A stretch of DNA of 64,000 nt from Delphinapterus leucas (GCF_002288925.2 NW_022098069.1:71404099-71468098); one strand, 5' to 3'; positions 47,997 through 60,545 are shown, numbered from the stretch's first letter. Program-made: numbers and translations. The notes: generated by a model from the letters alone, not told the origin.

Positions 47997-49463
47997 AAAC
48001 TGTGTGAGAACTAGCATCATTTTTAGGTAAATTTCTTTAGTTTTCTCATATAAGTTTAAAATATGTTTAATTATTTAATAAAGATACATTGATTACTAAA
48101 ATTAATGAGTCAGTTGCATTATGGATAATTACACAGATATATGAATAAGAGGGAAAGATAAATGCATAAATGTATGTACAGTTAGAATGAGCGTGAGAAA
48201 GTTCAAATGTACATATATATATCCTATTAGCTCAGGGGGGAGACTTTTTTATTTTTTCCCCACCCTTACACAAAATGGGTTTCCCTCCATTTATTTTAGG
48301 GCAGAGCTGCTGATTTGAACTCTAAAGCCTGAGATTACATCTGGGAAATCTGGGTTTTGTCCAGATGGTTTCGTAGGAGGTCTGGACCGCCCATTCCCCA
48401 TTCTTAATTCCTGCCTTGTTTATATCCAATTTAATGACTGTCTGGCCTCTGTTACTGGCAAAAGGGTGTTACAAATCCCAGTGGTCATTGGTGAAGGTTT
48501 TAGCCACAGCTACAGAGAGAAGAGAGGAATGGAATGGTTGGATTTGGCCGCTTCTCATGCTGTTTATATCCAAACTGTCTCATAAAGTCTGACAAGTACA
48601 TAATGGTTACTTCTGTTCACGGCACGCCTGGCTGCTGACGCTGCATCACGCTGGTCTCAGGCTTCATGTTTGCAGGCTCCCTCAGACTTCAGTTCTCATG
48701 GATTTACTCATCCCTCGGTAAACCGGTTCCTCTCAGAGATTAGCATATTGGATTTAGTTCAGATTCGGTTTGCCAATTCTTGAGGCGCATGTTCTGACAC
48801 AGCAAATCTAAGTTAAATAAAAGGCTTAGTGGCCACTTCGGTCTAATAATTTTAGTGTAAATTGAGATATTTGCAAAAATATTTTACCATCATATATCTT
48901 CTCCAGACTTGTCCTTTCTTACTAGTAAAGATTTTTGGTGACAATAGGATGTGAAAGAGTTACTCTGAATTATCTATGCTTTCCAATGTGAAAATAATCC
49001 TGTCTACAATCTTCAAATACTTATTCTGGTATCAGAGTAAAAAAATTTTCATAATTAAACATACATTTATTTTTCTAATTTTTTATCCACTGTTCTGAAG
49101 CAGTTTCATAAGTCACTTGGCACTTAAACTTGACCTGGCCCTTTCTTTTTGTTGCTTTTCTGTTGTTGTTGTCTTTTGTTTGTTTCCACTGTTTGTTAAT
49201 TCCATGTACACAGGAATGGTGCCTCATTCAGATTTGCATTTAAGGCGCTGACACAGAGTAAGTGTTAGGAATGAAAATGAATTATATCGAAGGTGCTAAT
49301 GTGCTTTGGAGGTTTGGCTTCTTAATGGGAAAATGTTTCTATTACTTTTATAAATCATTTGCAAATAGAATGGTGTAGTGAGAAGCATCCTAGATTTTCA
49401 ATCAGAATTTAGCAAAGAAAGTACAAGATAAGCCTGGAATATTTGTAGTGTCAAAAAAGACTC
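47997..49463. other. single-copy DNA
   Basis: No gene or repeat is recognised. About 48290-48800 is less AT-rich and has a few CpGs ('ttcacggcacgcctgg', 'gctgacgctgcatcacgc'), which may mark conserved non-coding DNA. That is inference only. Confidence 0.4.
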
Positions 49464-49476
49464 AAACTGATGAGAA

Positions 49477-49682
49477 GTGCCTCCCTGGTGGCGCAGTGGT
49501 TGAGAGTCCGCCTGCCGATGCAGGGGACGCGGGTTTGTGTCCCACTCCGGGAAGATCCCACATGCCGCGGAGCGGCTGGGCCCGTGATCCATGGCCACTG
49601 AGCCTGCGCGTCCAGAGCCTGTGCTCTGCGGCGGGAGAGGCCACAACAGTGAGAGGCCCGCATACCGGAAAAAAAGAAAAAA
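49477..49682 (+). mobile_element. CHR-2-like SINE
   Basis: From 'gtgcctccctggtggcgcag' to 'gcccgcataccgg' plus an A-rich tail. Target duplications are 'aaactgatgagaa' (49464-49476) and 'aaactgatgggaa' (49683-49695), with one mismatch. Overlapping frames of up to 126 codons here are shadows. Confidence 0.95.
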
Positions 49683-49695
49683 AAACTGATGGGAA

Positions 49696-52600
49696 AACCC
49701 CCAGAAATCTGCTTGAACAGATTCTTGCTGTCCAAATATGGAATAATTTGATGATCAAAAAATAGTAATAATAATGGATTTAATCTATCCAATAAAATAG
49801 CAAATGGTAAGTCAATACAAATATAAAACAATGAATGGGTGTATTGAAAGTCTGATGAGGAATGGAATATTTATTGTTTCAAACTACCTCCTCGTAAAAT
49901 ATGTATTAATTTCAAAGGGGAATAGAAAAACTGAACAGTAGAAAGGCTTGGCTGACACTGTCTTAATCAAATAGTCAAAGTAAACATGATTAATAATGGG
50001 AGAGATTGAAATTGTGTGCCACTTTATAAGATGCACTGAGAAAACCACAACATTACTTCTATGATAGTACTGCCCCAAATCCATAACCTTAATCTAATCA
50101 AATGTATTTCAAATTGGTACACATTGTAAAAGTAATTAGCTTATGATCTTAAAGATGTCAAAGTCATGAAAGTCAAGTAAAGACTAAGGAAATATTCCAG
50201 ACTGAAGGAAAATCAAGAGACATGACAATTAAATGCAACATGTAATTGTAAACTGGATTCTTTACCATACAAGCCATTATTCAAACAATTAAAGACACTT
50301 GAATGGGATCTGAGGCTTAAATGTTATAAATGTATGCATGTTAATCTCATGGTTTCAGTGGTGTGTTGTGGTTATAAAGGATAATGGCCTTGTTTGTAGG
50401 AAATATACACTAAAATATTTGAGAGTGATGGGATGGCAACTTATCCTCAAAAATATTCTTTGAACTCTTCTTCCAAGATCAGTAGAGGTTAGTAACAGTT
50501 ACCAATATTAAAAAAATTAAAAACTAAAAATTAATTTTAGGGTTATAAAAAGTTTGTGAGAAATTGAACTGTATTCTGTTTACAGTATAAACTTGCAAAG
50601 CAAAAAAATAAACAAATGAATAAAATAAAGTCTAAGCTCAACCTTAAAAATAATGGTATGAAATCAATAGTTTTTTTTAATACCAAAGAAAACATTTTTA
50701 GAAAGTGGACATAATTTATCAGAGGGAACTACTGAATTAATTAGGATGCCCAAGGAATAATTAAATACAGAAAGCTGTAATACCATGCATAACATTATCT
50801 CTTCAGTGTGACTGTCGCTTCTCATTCTCATAAATTTTTATTTTTGCTACTGTTTTTATATACTGGAATGTACTTTGTGGTACTTAAAGTACATATATTT
50901 TTCTGGGAAAGAATATTATGAAAGGCCCATAACATTTATGTTTATTGACCTCAGCAAAAATCTGGACTATAATTGGAAAATAGAAAATCCATCTGTTTCA
51001 CTAGAGTGTAATAGACTTTGACTTCCAGACAGGGTAACTGAGCTGTGTTGGGTATCGATATACATTACTACCCACTCATTTGTTCTCCATTTTTATTAGG
51101 TAATCCTTTCAAAACAGTCTCTCCAGTGTGAGTCATAGGCATTCTGTAAAAACATGATCTACTTACTTAGTTGTGGACTACCACCTTTGTCTTTTAGTAA
51201 GACAATGGAAAATCTGTTACTCATTAGACATTAATATATTTTTTTTATTAAATCATGTAGGGCAAGCTCTAAAATCTTGTATTGGGCCTAATTATTGTGT
51301 TTAAGAGCTTGTATTGATTAAAATATTAAAGTATCAAATCGTTACTTTATCCTATTTGTTCTTAATGAACTTTTGGACTAGTTTTCAGCCTCTTATAAAA
51401 GAGAATATTTCATGTTTTAAGATACAGCAATAGCTTTACATAATCATTACTGATGATTATTAATGTGGTCTAAGTTTAGCACACAGTCTTCAGAGATTAT
51501 ACTTTTAATCGTTCATGAAGAGAGAAAAGATCCTAGAGAAGATCCTGATGATTAAAATGACCGAATCATGAAAAGATATGATGACTGTCTACCAAAGACA
51601 GTCAGATTATCTATTTCCAAAGTTCATCCTGCCCATGCAGAGCCAAGAGAGAGTAACCTCTCCATAGGATATGAAGGCCAGAGATATAACAACAGGGAAG
51701 CATTGCCAGTAGCTACAGACATTGGGAGAAGGCCCACATCAAACTGAGTTCTCCCAGCATGCTGTACAAGTCGCTTGCCAGTAGACTGCTGATTATAAAT
51801 GGACTCAATTATTCTCGACTGAACTAGTGGAAATGTTTTCTGCTAACAGTGCACATGGACACTGATTTAAACAAACCCATATTAAATGTACATGTTGGCA
51901 ACTAAAACACTTGAAGTAATCAGGAATGTTTTCCAGGGTATTAATGATAATGTGAGTGTTTAATAAAACCCTTTATTCAAAGGCTACAAAATGGAGGCAA
52001 ATATTCTTTCCTTTATATTTTACAAAGTTCTAGCAACAAAAACTGATTATTTTTCCAAATATGACATACCAAATGACGTAGTGTTTATATAAGTGAGTGA
52101 GTCAGCTGTAACACAGCTGATGTTATTAGTTCTACCACTTCCAGAGTCTCTGCCCTGAATTGTTCATAAAGCCCTCTATTATTTTCTTTGCTTGTAATCA
52201 TCCCTAATTTTACATTTTTCCCATTTCTACGTTCAAGAGAAGTGCAACTTTACTTGACCCTCTATGTTTTCTTTTTTCAAGTTTAGTCTTTTACTCTTTC
52301 TTTGAAATGCTTAAATAATGGTGGAGAAAATAACTCAGGATGATCTGGAAAGTAGCTAATCTTTACTTATGTGACAGTCATATAACTGGGAACTTGATCC
52401 CTTCTCCCCATCTAGAAATACGGCGACACACCACCCTACCAATCCATCACTAAACTATCAGTCTGAAAACTCCTGTAGAATAAGAAGGGAGAAAAAAGAA
52501 GCAAAGAAGAGGCTTAACAAGTCATATTCCACATTCAGAACCACTAGAGAAGCTTAGATTAAAAAGGTTAGAATTTAGAGATGATGCTAGCCCTTTGAAC

Positions 52601-53319
52601 AGACTCAGGAATTTAGGTATTCCTGTTGCAGGCAAAGATAGTAATCTGGAAAGCACGATGGTAATAATTCAAACAAAAGTGAAACTTGGGGAGATCTAAC
52701 AAGAAGTTATAATGAGTGCCTGGACCCTCAAGGTACTCAAGAAAGAGACTAAGTTATTAGAAGTAGTGGGTAAAGATGTGGTTACAATAACAATTTTGAA
52801 ATGCACTTTATAGACCTAAACTTAATGTAGGAAAAAATACCAACAGAGTTACTTACACTGGGTCACTTAAACTCTTAAATTGGGCATTTTAACATTGTCC
52901 CTGGGATAAGCTTCTCCCTGGGGTAGGAGAAATTCTCCTACCATGAATGAAATTGAGTCTAAATACACTCAGAGAAATGGAAGAGAGCCATAGAGACAAG
53001 GAAATATGTTGGTTATTGTAGGGTTAATATATTATTGCAAGATGTTTTCAGATCCTCTGAAAAGTGAAAGTTTAGATTTACCTCTTCTGATAATCAGATA
53101 AATCCATAGAATAAATTTCTACTTTAAGATTTATTCTTTCTGTGTTCCATCTGAATTTGGTAAATTCCAGTGTCTATTTCCAAAAATAATACCATCTCTT
53201 CATTTTTTTCAAAATTCTCCTAGTATATCTGATGGATACCCAAATCATTCCTTTTTATACACAGTCTTCTTAAAAGTATGGTCTATAGTCTGAACTTTAC
53301 TTCCTCAACACCTGTTTGA
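49696..53319. other. single-copy AT-rich DNA
   Basis: No gene or named repeat is recognised. It contains the motif cluster at 52074-52119. A short stretch near 52535-52600 faintly resembles MER5-type DNA, too weakly to call. Confidence 0.45.
52074..52119 (+). promoter_or_regulatory. candidate compact cis-element (CRE/TATA/AP-1/E-box)
   Basis: Within 46 bases lie a CRE-like 'tgacgta' (52074-52080), a TATA-like 'tttatataag' (52084-52093), an AP-1 'tgagtca' (52098-52104) and two 'cagctg' E-boxes (52103-52108 and 52114-52119), which form a perfect palindrome around 'taa'. It lies in non-repetitive DNA. Function is unproven. Confidence 0.22.
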
Positions 53320-53660
53320 AATCTAATTGATATTACATAACTCTAGTAAAATCACTCATTGACTTCATCGCCACCCAAATCCAGTGGGCACTTTCTTATT
53401 TCTCATCTTATTTAACCTTTCTGTAACATAATATGGAACCCTCCTACCTCTTAAAATGCATGCTTCTTGTGGCATCAGGTTTCCAATTTTCTTCCTAGCC
53501 TTCTCCCATCTCCAGTCTCTCTGATCAGTCCTTCTCAGCCTTCTTTTCTAAATCTGTTTTTTGAATTTTCTTATCCTCTACAGTTTAATCTTGTATCCTC
53601 TTCTTTTTTATATTTCATGTGTTTTTTCTTGATGATATCCTTTACTTGGTAGCTTAGTAA
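53320..53660 (+). mobile_element. L2 LINE fragment (ORF2 region)
   Basis: Sense L2 order is seen: 'gacttcatcgccacccaaat', 'ccagtgggcactttcttatt', 'ctcatcttatttaaccttt', 'ttccaattttcttcctagcc' and 'tttcttgatgatatcctt'. More diverged L2-like C/T-rich DNA may extend in both directions (about 53100-54200). Confidence 0.55.
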
Positions 53661-55440
53661 CCCATTTGTTCACCAATGACTTTATCATTCTTATCACCTA
53701 ATTTCCTATCACTGATCTCTCTACTGAGCTTATTAATGATTGAATTCCTAATTGCTAATTTGTATCTTTAGTAGGATATTAGACAGAAAACAAATACACA
53801 GGTCCTACATGGAATTCACTTTCTTTGGAAAACTTGTTCCTTCTCATCTTCTTCTTATATTTCCCCTATTACTTAATGGCATCGATATATATTCAGTTCC
53901 ATGGCAATTACTTCTAATTCCTTTCTTTTTCTGATACTCCTCATGCAACAGTTAACATCTTGCAATTTTATCTAAATTATATCATAGTCTAGGTTTTCAC
54001 CATTTCATAGATCTTTTCTGTTGTCCCTGAAACACAAATACTTCTACATTGGATACTTTGTTTCTAAAATAGTTTAAATTCCTCTGTCCAATAGCGTAAA
54101 CTGTATATCACAGGAATTGCAGTCTAATCAAAGTCACTTGTGTCTTATGGCCTAAATTGAAATGGCTATAATCCTCCATCTAATATTCAAAAATTTTACC
54201 ATTGTCCTGGGTCCACTTCCCCTCATTCTACCCCCTTACATTTGAGAGTATTCAGAATGAAGTGTCTCATATGGATTCAGGAATAAGTCTGGCTTGGTCT
54301 TCTCTTTGTTGCTCCAAAACACAAGCTCTTCATAATAATAATACCTACTTTTCTAGGTATAGACACAACTTGATGCGATTGCTCTGTGCATTTGCCACTG
54401 GATGGGTGATAGAAAACTTCTAATTTCAACCTGGAAATGTGTAAATATCTTCTTCAACGTAGTGAGATGCTTTGATATCTTGGTGTTGAAGTGGCATGGC
54501 TTGTGTCCTAATTCTTACAAAATTCTGAACATCAGCTTTATTTTTCTCATCAATAAATGATCAAATAACACAAAGATATACTCTTACACATGCTCCACTA
54601 AAACCAGTATGGCTAATTTTTTTTTTCTTTATGATTTTCTCTGTTTTGTTTTGTTTTACCTTCCTCCTATTTAACAAGATAGGCAGCCCTGAGTTTCCTT
54701 TCTGCACATTATGTTTGTGGGATAATAGCTTATTATAATTTTAAATCTTAAGCCCACTGATGAGTTAAGTGAAGTGCTCCTAAAAGAAACATCAAGAGAA
54801 AAGGATGTGTGGAAACAATATTTGGAGAAACTCAGTAGGTGTGGGTGAAGAGTAAGGCTTTCCTCTAGATAAAAGAAAAAAACAAAATCTCCTTAGGCTA
54901 TAGAGAAGCAATGAGAAAGATGCTTGTGGTTTTGCAGAAGAGGAGACCCTAGTCCAGCCTCTTGGCAGTGTGGCAGGCAGGGAGGCAGGGATATTCTGAA
55001 GGAAATAGCTATGTAGTATTTCTAGACCCTGTGAAGCACTGCCTTGCTCCACTCATGAGAAGAATTCAATTCAAAGCAGTTGGAACTTGAAGGATTAAGC
55101 ACACAGAGATGATGGGCATCTCAGTGGAAAACTTTGACCCACGGAAACTAAAGACCATGGTATGACCTGTTGATACCCTAAAGCAGAAGCACAAGACCAG
55201 CCAGACACCCAGTAAGAATGGAGGTTATGCTTTCTGTCAGCAATAGATGGGGATTAAACCCACAGTTGCTACCAAAATTGAATCCTCATCCAGCAAAGTT
55301 AAAATGAAAGATGACTGAGTATCTTATCAAGACTCACTTATAAAGTGAGGACTTATCAGGGAGACTTATCAAGGAGGAAAAGCCACCTATTCTGTTATCA
55401 TCCTATCTCTTGTTGCCCTGAGAGGTGTGGAATATGATAT
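53661..55440. other. single-copy or unassigned DNA
   Basis: The first part may be decayed L2. Around 55110-55330 one plus-strand frame reads like a hydrophilic protein interrupted by three stops ('GISVENFDPRKLKTM', 'SQTPSKNGGYAF'), which may be chance or a decayed processed pseudogene that I cannot identify. Confidence 0.35.
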
Positions 55441-55444
55441 ATTA

Positions 55445-55700
55445 GCATAGCATAGTAGTCAAGAGCATGGGCTCCAGAGACAGACTAATTGTCACAATCA
55501 GTGATTCCAATACTTCCCAGTGATGGACCTTGAAAAATAATGTAACCTGTCTCTTCCTCAGTTTCTTGATCTGGTATAAAAACTGATAATAATTTTACCT
55601 TTTTCATACAATGACTATGATAATTAAATGAGATCATAAGTATAAAAGACTCAGAAGAGCACATAACACAGAGTGAACATTCAATATGGCAGTATTATTA
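55445..55700 (+). mobile_element. MIR SINE
   Basis: Sense MIR order is seen: 'agtcaagagcatgggctcca', 'gtctcttcctcagtttcttg', 'tgatcataa'-type core, 'gataattaaatgagatcat' and 'gagtgaacattcaatatgg'. Its end touches the first copy of the 232-bp duplication. Confidence 0.75.
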
Positions 55701-56160
55701 TCCCACCACTGCCATCCCAGGTGAACAAGCTGAATAATTTACTCTGTGAACGGTCTCAACTTTCCAACCCAGGTGATGCTGTGCATGTAGGATATGTTTT
55801 CCTAAGTAACCCATTTAGTTCAGGAATACAGATTCCACCTTCAGTTTAAGGGTTGGGGTAGGAGCAAAAAATATTCATTTTTGTTTTAAGAAAGCATGGA
55901 TTTTAGAGGGGGGTTCAGTTGTCAAAATATTATCCCACCACTGCCATCCCAGGTGAACAAGCTGAATAATTTACTCTGTGAACGGTCTCAACTTTCCAAC
56001 CCAGGTGATGCTGTGCATGTAGGATATGTTTTCCTAAGTAACCCATTTAGTTCAGGAATACAGATTCCACCTTCAGTTTAAGGGTTGGGGTAGGAGCAAA
56101 AAATATTCATTTTTGTTTTAAGAAAGCATGGATTTTAGAGGGGGGTTCAGTTGTCAAAAT
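55696..56160. repeat. perfect tandem duplication, 2 x 232 bp
   Basis: Copy 1 is 55696-55927 and copy 2 is 55928-56159/56160. I compared them base by base and see no difference. The junction shares a few bases of microhomology ('aatat/attat'). The unit begins 'tattatcccaccactgcc' and ends 'ggttcagttgtcaaaa'. Identity means either a very recent duplication or an assembly artefact. Confidence 0.95.
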
Positions 56161-57155
56161 AATATTTTGAGATTTTTAAATTCATGTACTATCCCCCCAC
56201 CAGTAGGTTTCACCCTATCTCTTTTCCCATTCAAACAGAGAGCAGGCACACTAACTACTTCCTTGCCCAAAAGACAGTGTATGATGTGTTGCCAATTTCC
56301 AAAATTAATGATCTAAGTAGTAAATCACTGTAGATATTTCTGAGAGAAAACACAAAAGAAGATTATTTAAAGCTAGTGTTTGCTAGAGAAATCGGGCTGT
56401 GAGTGGAGCTTCCCAACTCCACATGGAAGGAAGTTTCCCCAAGCTGGGGAGTATACAAGACAGAGAGATCTCAGGGACCAAAAAAAGGCCAAGCTAGGCT
56501 CCAATCAACTCCAATCACAAAGGAGTTTGCAAGACCCTAGAGGGAAATGGTTTTACGGTGCAGCTAGACAAAATGGGTTCATCATAGAATGTAACACTCA
56601 CCGCTTCAGTGAGGTAACAAGGCCCTGGGAGAAAATGGTTTTATGATATGGTTATACAGAAGGGGCTATTGAGTAAAGACTTCTGGTCCCTGAGGCGACC
56701 CAAAAGCGTAAGGCAGTCACCACCCTGAAGAAGGTCTGTGGACAAGGATAGTTGGCATCTCTAAAAACTTATGAAAACCAATGACCAAAGACTAGGGACA
56801 CTATCCTATCTGTACCTCCTCTGATACGCAGATGGACTCCTCCCTCCCACTCCAGATGTGACCCTGGAAATTAACAGTGAGGAGGACCCCAGAAATAAAA
56901 CACAGTGTTGTGGGGAGGGAGCTCATCAAGAAGACTGGAGTTTAGCTTTCTGACAATCCCAGAGCTAGGAGTCTGACATGAATTTGATTTACACAAATAA
57001 AAGAAAATTTTAGACTGAGATTCAAACTTCTTTAAAAAAACCACAGGTGGACCTTAATCCATATTTACAAACAAATATCTCAGAGAAAAATCTCTCTCTT
57101 CCACATAGACTACACCTCGTATTTTTTAGTATAATGCACCTTTGATCTACATAGT
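56161..57155. other. unassigned DNA with a degenerate internal repeat
   Basis: No gene is recognised. Two diverged copies of an ~89-bp unit appear in succession ('caagaccctagagggaaatg' at 56530 and 'caaggccctgggagaaaatg' at 56619). An 88-codon plus-strand frame spans the first. An 'aataaa' lies at 56894. An old LTR is possible but unproven. Confidence 0.35.
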
Positions 57156-57170
57156 CTCAAACAACTGCAT

Positions 57171-57455
57171 TTTAATATTTATTTGGCCTCATTGGGTCTT
57201 CATTGCAGCACGTGGGCTTCTCTCTAGTTGTGGCATGCAGGTTTTCTCTTCTCTAGTTGTGGTGCAGGTTTCAGAGTGCATGGGCTCTGTAGTTTGTGGC
57301 ACACAGGCTCTCTAGTTGAGGCATGCGAGTAGTTGTTGGCGCATGGGCTTAGTTGCCCCGCAGGATGTGGGATCTTAGTTCCCCAGCCAGGGATTGAACC
57401 CACGTCCCCTGCATTGGAAGGTGGATTCTCTACCACTGGACCACCAGGGAAGTCC
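57171..57455 (-). mobile_element. tRNA-derived SINE, older subtype
   Basis: The reverse complement begins 'gggacttccctggtggtcca' and has 'gggttcaatccctggctggg' at the B-box position. A perfect 15-bp target duplication, 'ctcaaacaactgcat', flanks it (57156-57170 and 57456-57470), even though the SINE body is diverged. Confidence 0.95.
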
Positions 57456-57470
57456 CTCAAACAACTGCAT

Positions 57471-57789
57471 ATTAGTTTGTGGTTTTTCCTTCTCATTTGC
57501 AGAAATAATGGCCTGATTAATTGATTTTACCAGAAAGAAATAATTTGTTGTAAGAGTGTGGACAAGTCTCCTCCTTCAACAAAACTAAACCAAAACCTCC
57601 TCATAGCTTCAAAAAGAAGTATTTCAACTTCTACTTTTCTCATTACATTTTCATACATGGGTCAAGATTCCATGAAACTCAGCCTCCAAAAGTAGGTTTT
57701 CTTAAGTGTGAGGCTTAGGAATGGATGCCCAGTCCCAAAATGATAGCAACAGAATGGCTTCTTGCCCCTTTCACAGCTCTTCTTCTGGT
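57471..57789. other. single-copy DNA
   Basis: Nothing recognised. Confidence 0.45.
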
Positions 57790-58285
57790 CCGTGATCGGA
57801 TACATTAGTAGGCTCTGCCAAGTCATTCACAAGAATGCTCCATCCCACTTTTCCCTACCAATGTCACCTCTCTAAGTTTCCTCTTCACATCCCAACCATG
57901 CTAAACATATTCAAACATATCTTCAGAAGTCCTATCTCCTTTCTCTACACCTTTCTACTGCTGTACCTCCTGCTGTCTTCCCCATTTCCCACACCCACCA
58001 CCATTGTTCTCTATCAGTAGGACCTCTCTTCATTCTCTAAGAACCTACCCAAGACTTTACTTCCTTAGGCAAAAAGTGCTGCCTTGTCTTTTGAACTTCC
58101 ATAAAACTTTCCAATGTCTGCATTATAACACTTACTACAGTGACTATAATTATTTCTGTGTCCCTCTCTTCTTAATAAACTACACGCTTCTCAAGAAAAG
58201 GGGCAGGGTTTATTTTTCTTTAAATCTTCAAAGCTTGCATAGTGCTTGGCATAGATAGGAGCTCAGTATTGATGAATGAATGGCT
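57790..58285 (+). mobile_element. L2 LINE 3' end
   Basis: The end is clear: 'cacttactacagtgactata', 'taaactacacgcttctcaag', 'ggggcagggtttatttttct', 'catagtgcttggcatagata' and 'ggagctcagtattgatgaat', closing with 'gaatgaatgg'. The upstream C/T-rich part is more diverged. Confidence 0.78.
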
Positions 58286-60211
58286 GCATGAGCTAGTACA
58301 AACTTTATAAGCCACTTCCAATTATTATTCTAAAGCACTTGCATTACCTCAAGGTTTTATGTATTTTAAAGCTCCATGAGAAAAGAGTCATCATGCATGC
58401 ATTTAAAGAAAGGATATACATTTTTTGTAGTTTCAGTGAAATACCTTTTATAAAAGGCACTAAGTATTTTATCGCATAGGGTACATAAATGTTGTTCTGT
58501 CCACCTTTTGACTAAAACACAACATAAAAATGAAGCATCGATAATTGATAATAGGGGATTACAAGGTAGGACTACCCCTAGTGATATGGGAATATTTCTT
58601 TGAGGGTCTGATAGGTAATCTGACATTTTTAGAATGGAAAAAAAAGTGTTGGGAGAGGGCTGCCACCCCTGGAAATTACCTGCAGGACTGGCTTCATTTG
58701 TATCATTATTAAAATATCTAGTGGTTCTGAGCAGACAATTATAGCATTTAAGCAGTTTCTCCTCTATACTCTTCTTGAAGATATCTTTACAATTGTACCT
58801 CATTCCCTGAAAAAGTGTCCTCTATAATAATAAGAGATGGGAAGAGAATATTTTATGTTATATATATTTTTTAGGTTACTGATGTAAAGTTGGTTAACTC
58901 AAATGACTAGCAGAGGGCATGGCTTGTATTGTTTAGATTACATTTACATTGCCAACTTCAATGAATCAGAAAAAATATATATGTGAAAAAGAAAAGAAAA
59001 TGAGAAGACTGAAGTTTAATTTCTATCTCTAAAATCTAGAAGGAGAAATATATTAAAAGCAAAATAAAGCATGCTGACTTAAGACAATGGAAAAAGAGAG
59101 GACTATTCCTCACGTAAGAGAGTAGACAGATGCTCTAGAGAGTCAGCTTTGCTTTCTGGATATCAGGAAAAAATGTTTTATAAAGTCTGGACTTCCTAAA
59201 CTCTAATGAAGGATGATTTAGAAGGTGAATCCAACCCGAGTCATCTTCCAACTTCACAGTTCAAGAGCTGCCAATGTTTATGGTTAATGAGGTGGACTTG
59301 GAGCCATGCCCTTAATCACCTTGACCCTGTGAAATCCTGTTTCTTAAACATTTTAAACCCATGACCCTCTAAAGCTTTCTTGTTCTGTGCGTTTACAATA
59401 GCCAAGAAAACCCTCTCTTGTTTTTCTTTATGTACTTTGAATTGTAAAAACTAACATGTGTCATAGACACTTTTTCAATATATTGGGCTTATTGGTGATT
59501 TTGACATGTGTTTTTAGTGTGGGATTTGCACCACGTGTCAGCTCTCCTTATTGCAAGTGGGGTTAAAATATGAGAGCTCTACAACTTGTAGGTTAGGGTA
59601 GTCTATATGAGCTGGCATGTTTTTATATGTTCTTTATGAGTGTTATTGAAGGAATTCAGTAACATAAAACATACAGAAGGCAGGAGGGAAAGTTTTAAAC
59701 TTATCTTCATATTTAATTTTGTCTATAACTTATACATTCATTATATATATTTTCAAGTACATTTCACTGAAATTTTTAAAAAGCAAACATTATTTTTGTA
59801 GGCTTATCTGTAGTAGGAGAGAGTGCCTCAACTGTGAAACAGAGCCATATTTCAATTTTTCAGTTCAGTGGATTTACAGAAGTGCTTTTTTTTTTCACTC
59901 AGAATGTGGTACTATCAAAAATAGGACTGAGTGTGGTACAAATTAGTTACTCTATCATTATTAGGAAAGTATATGAAATTGAAGACAAGAAAATTTAATT
60001 TGTATACTTGGAAATAGCAGAGAATAAACATTTTTCTTTTCAGTATACTCTAGATTTTGGCTTATATGCCATTACAATGTTCATTGGGTTATATAACACT
60101 TTTATTTAAAAATATAACCAATTTAAATGAGACACATCCAATGAGGGGGTCTGGTTACAATTTTAAAAATTAAATTAGATTTACTGAGTGCTTCACAAAC
60201 TTTCTGAACAT
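58286..60211. other. single-copy AT-rich DNA
   Basis: It contains the longest open frame of the window (minus strand 58366-58803, 145 codons, Cys- and Phe-rich), in which I see no domain, signal peptide or homology. I do not call it a gene. Confidence 0.45.
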
Positions 60212-60226
60212 GACTGGGCCAATTTT

Positions 60227-60530
60227 ATTTATTTATTTAATTTTGGCTGTGTTGGGTCTTCATTGCTGCGTGCAGGCTTTCTCTAGTTGAGGTGAGCAGG
60301 GGCTGCTCTTCGTTGCAGTGCGTGGGCTTCTCATTGCGGTGGCTTCTCTTGTTGCGGAGCACGGGCTCTAGGAGTGCAGGCTTCAGTAGTTGTAGTATGC
60401 GGGCTCAGTAGTTGTGGCGTATGGGCTTAGTTGCTCTGCGGCATGTGGGATCTTCCTGGACCAGGGCTCGAACCCATGTCCCCTGTATTGGGAGGCAGAT
60501 TCTTAACCACTGTGCCACTAGGAAAGCCCA
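60227..60530 (-). mobile_element. CHR-type SINE, long subtype
   Basis: The reverse complement begins 'gggctttcctagtggcacag', has a B box 'gggttcgagccc' and ends in a (TTTA)n tail on the plus strand. Target duplications 'gactgggccaatttt' (60212-60226) and 'gactgggcctatttt' (60531-60545) differ at one base. Confidence 0.95.
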
Positions 60531-60545
60531 GACTGGGCCTATTTT

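Noticed and set aside
49451..49831. 126-codon minus-strand frame
   Set aside because: Its core is the reverse strand of the SINE at 49477-49682, with no independent coding evidence.
55696..56160. The two 232-bp units as a CRISPR-like or satellite array
   Set aside because: There are only two copies, with no spacer and no short repeat unit. It is a simple tandem duplication in a mammalian genome.
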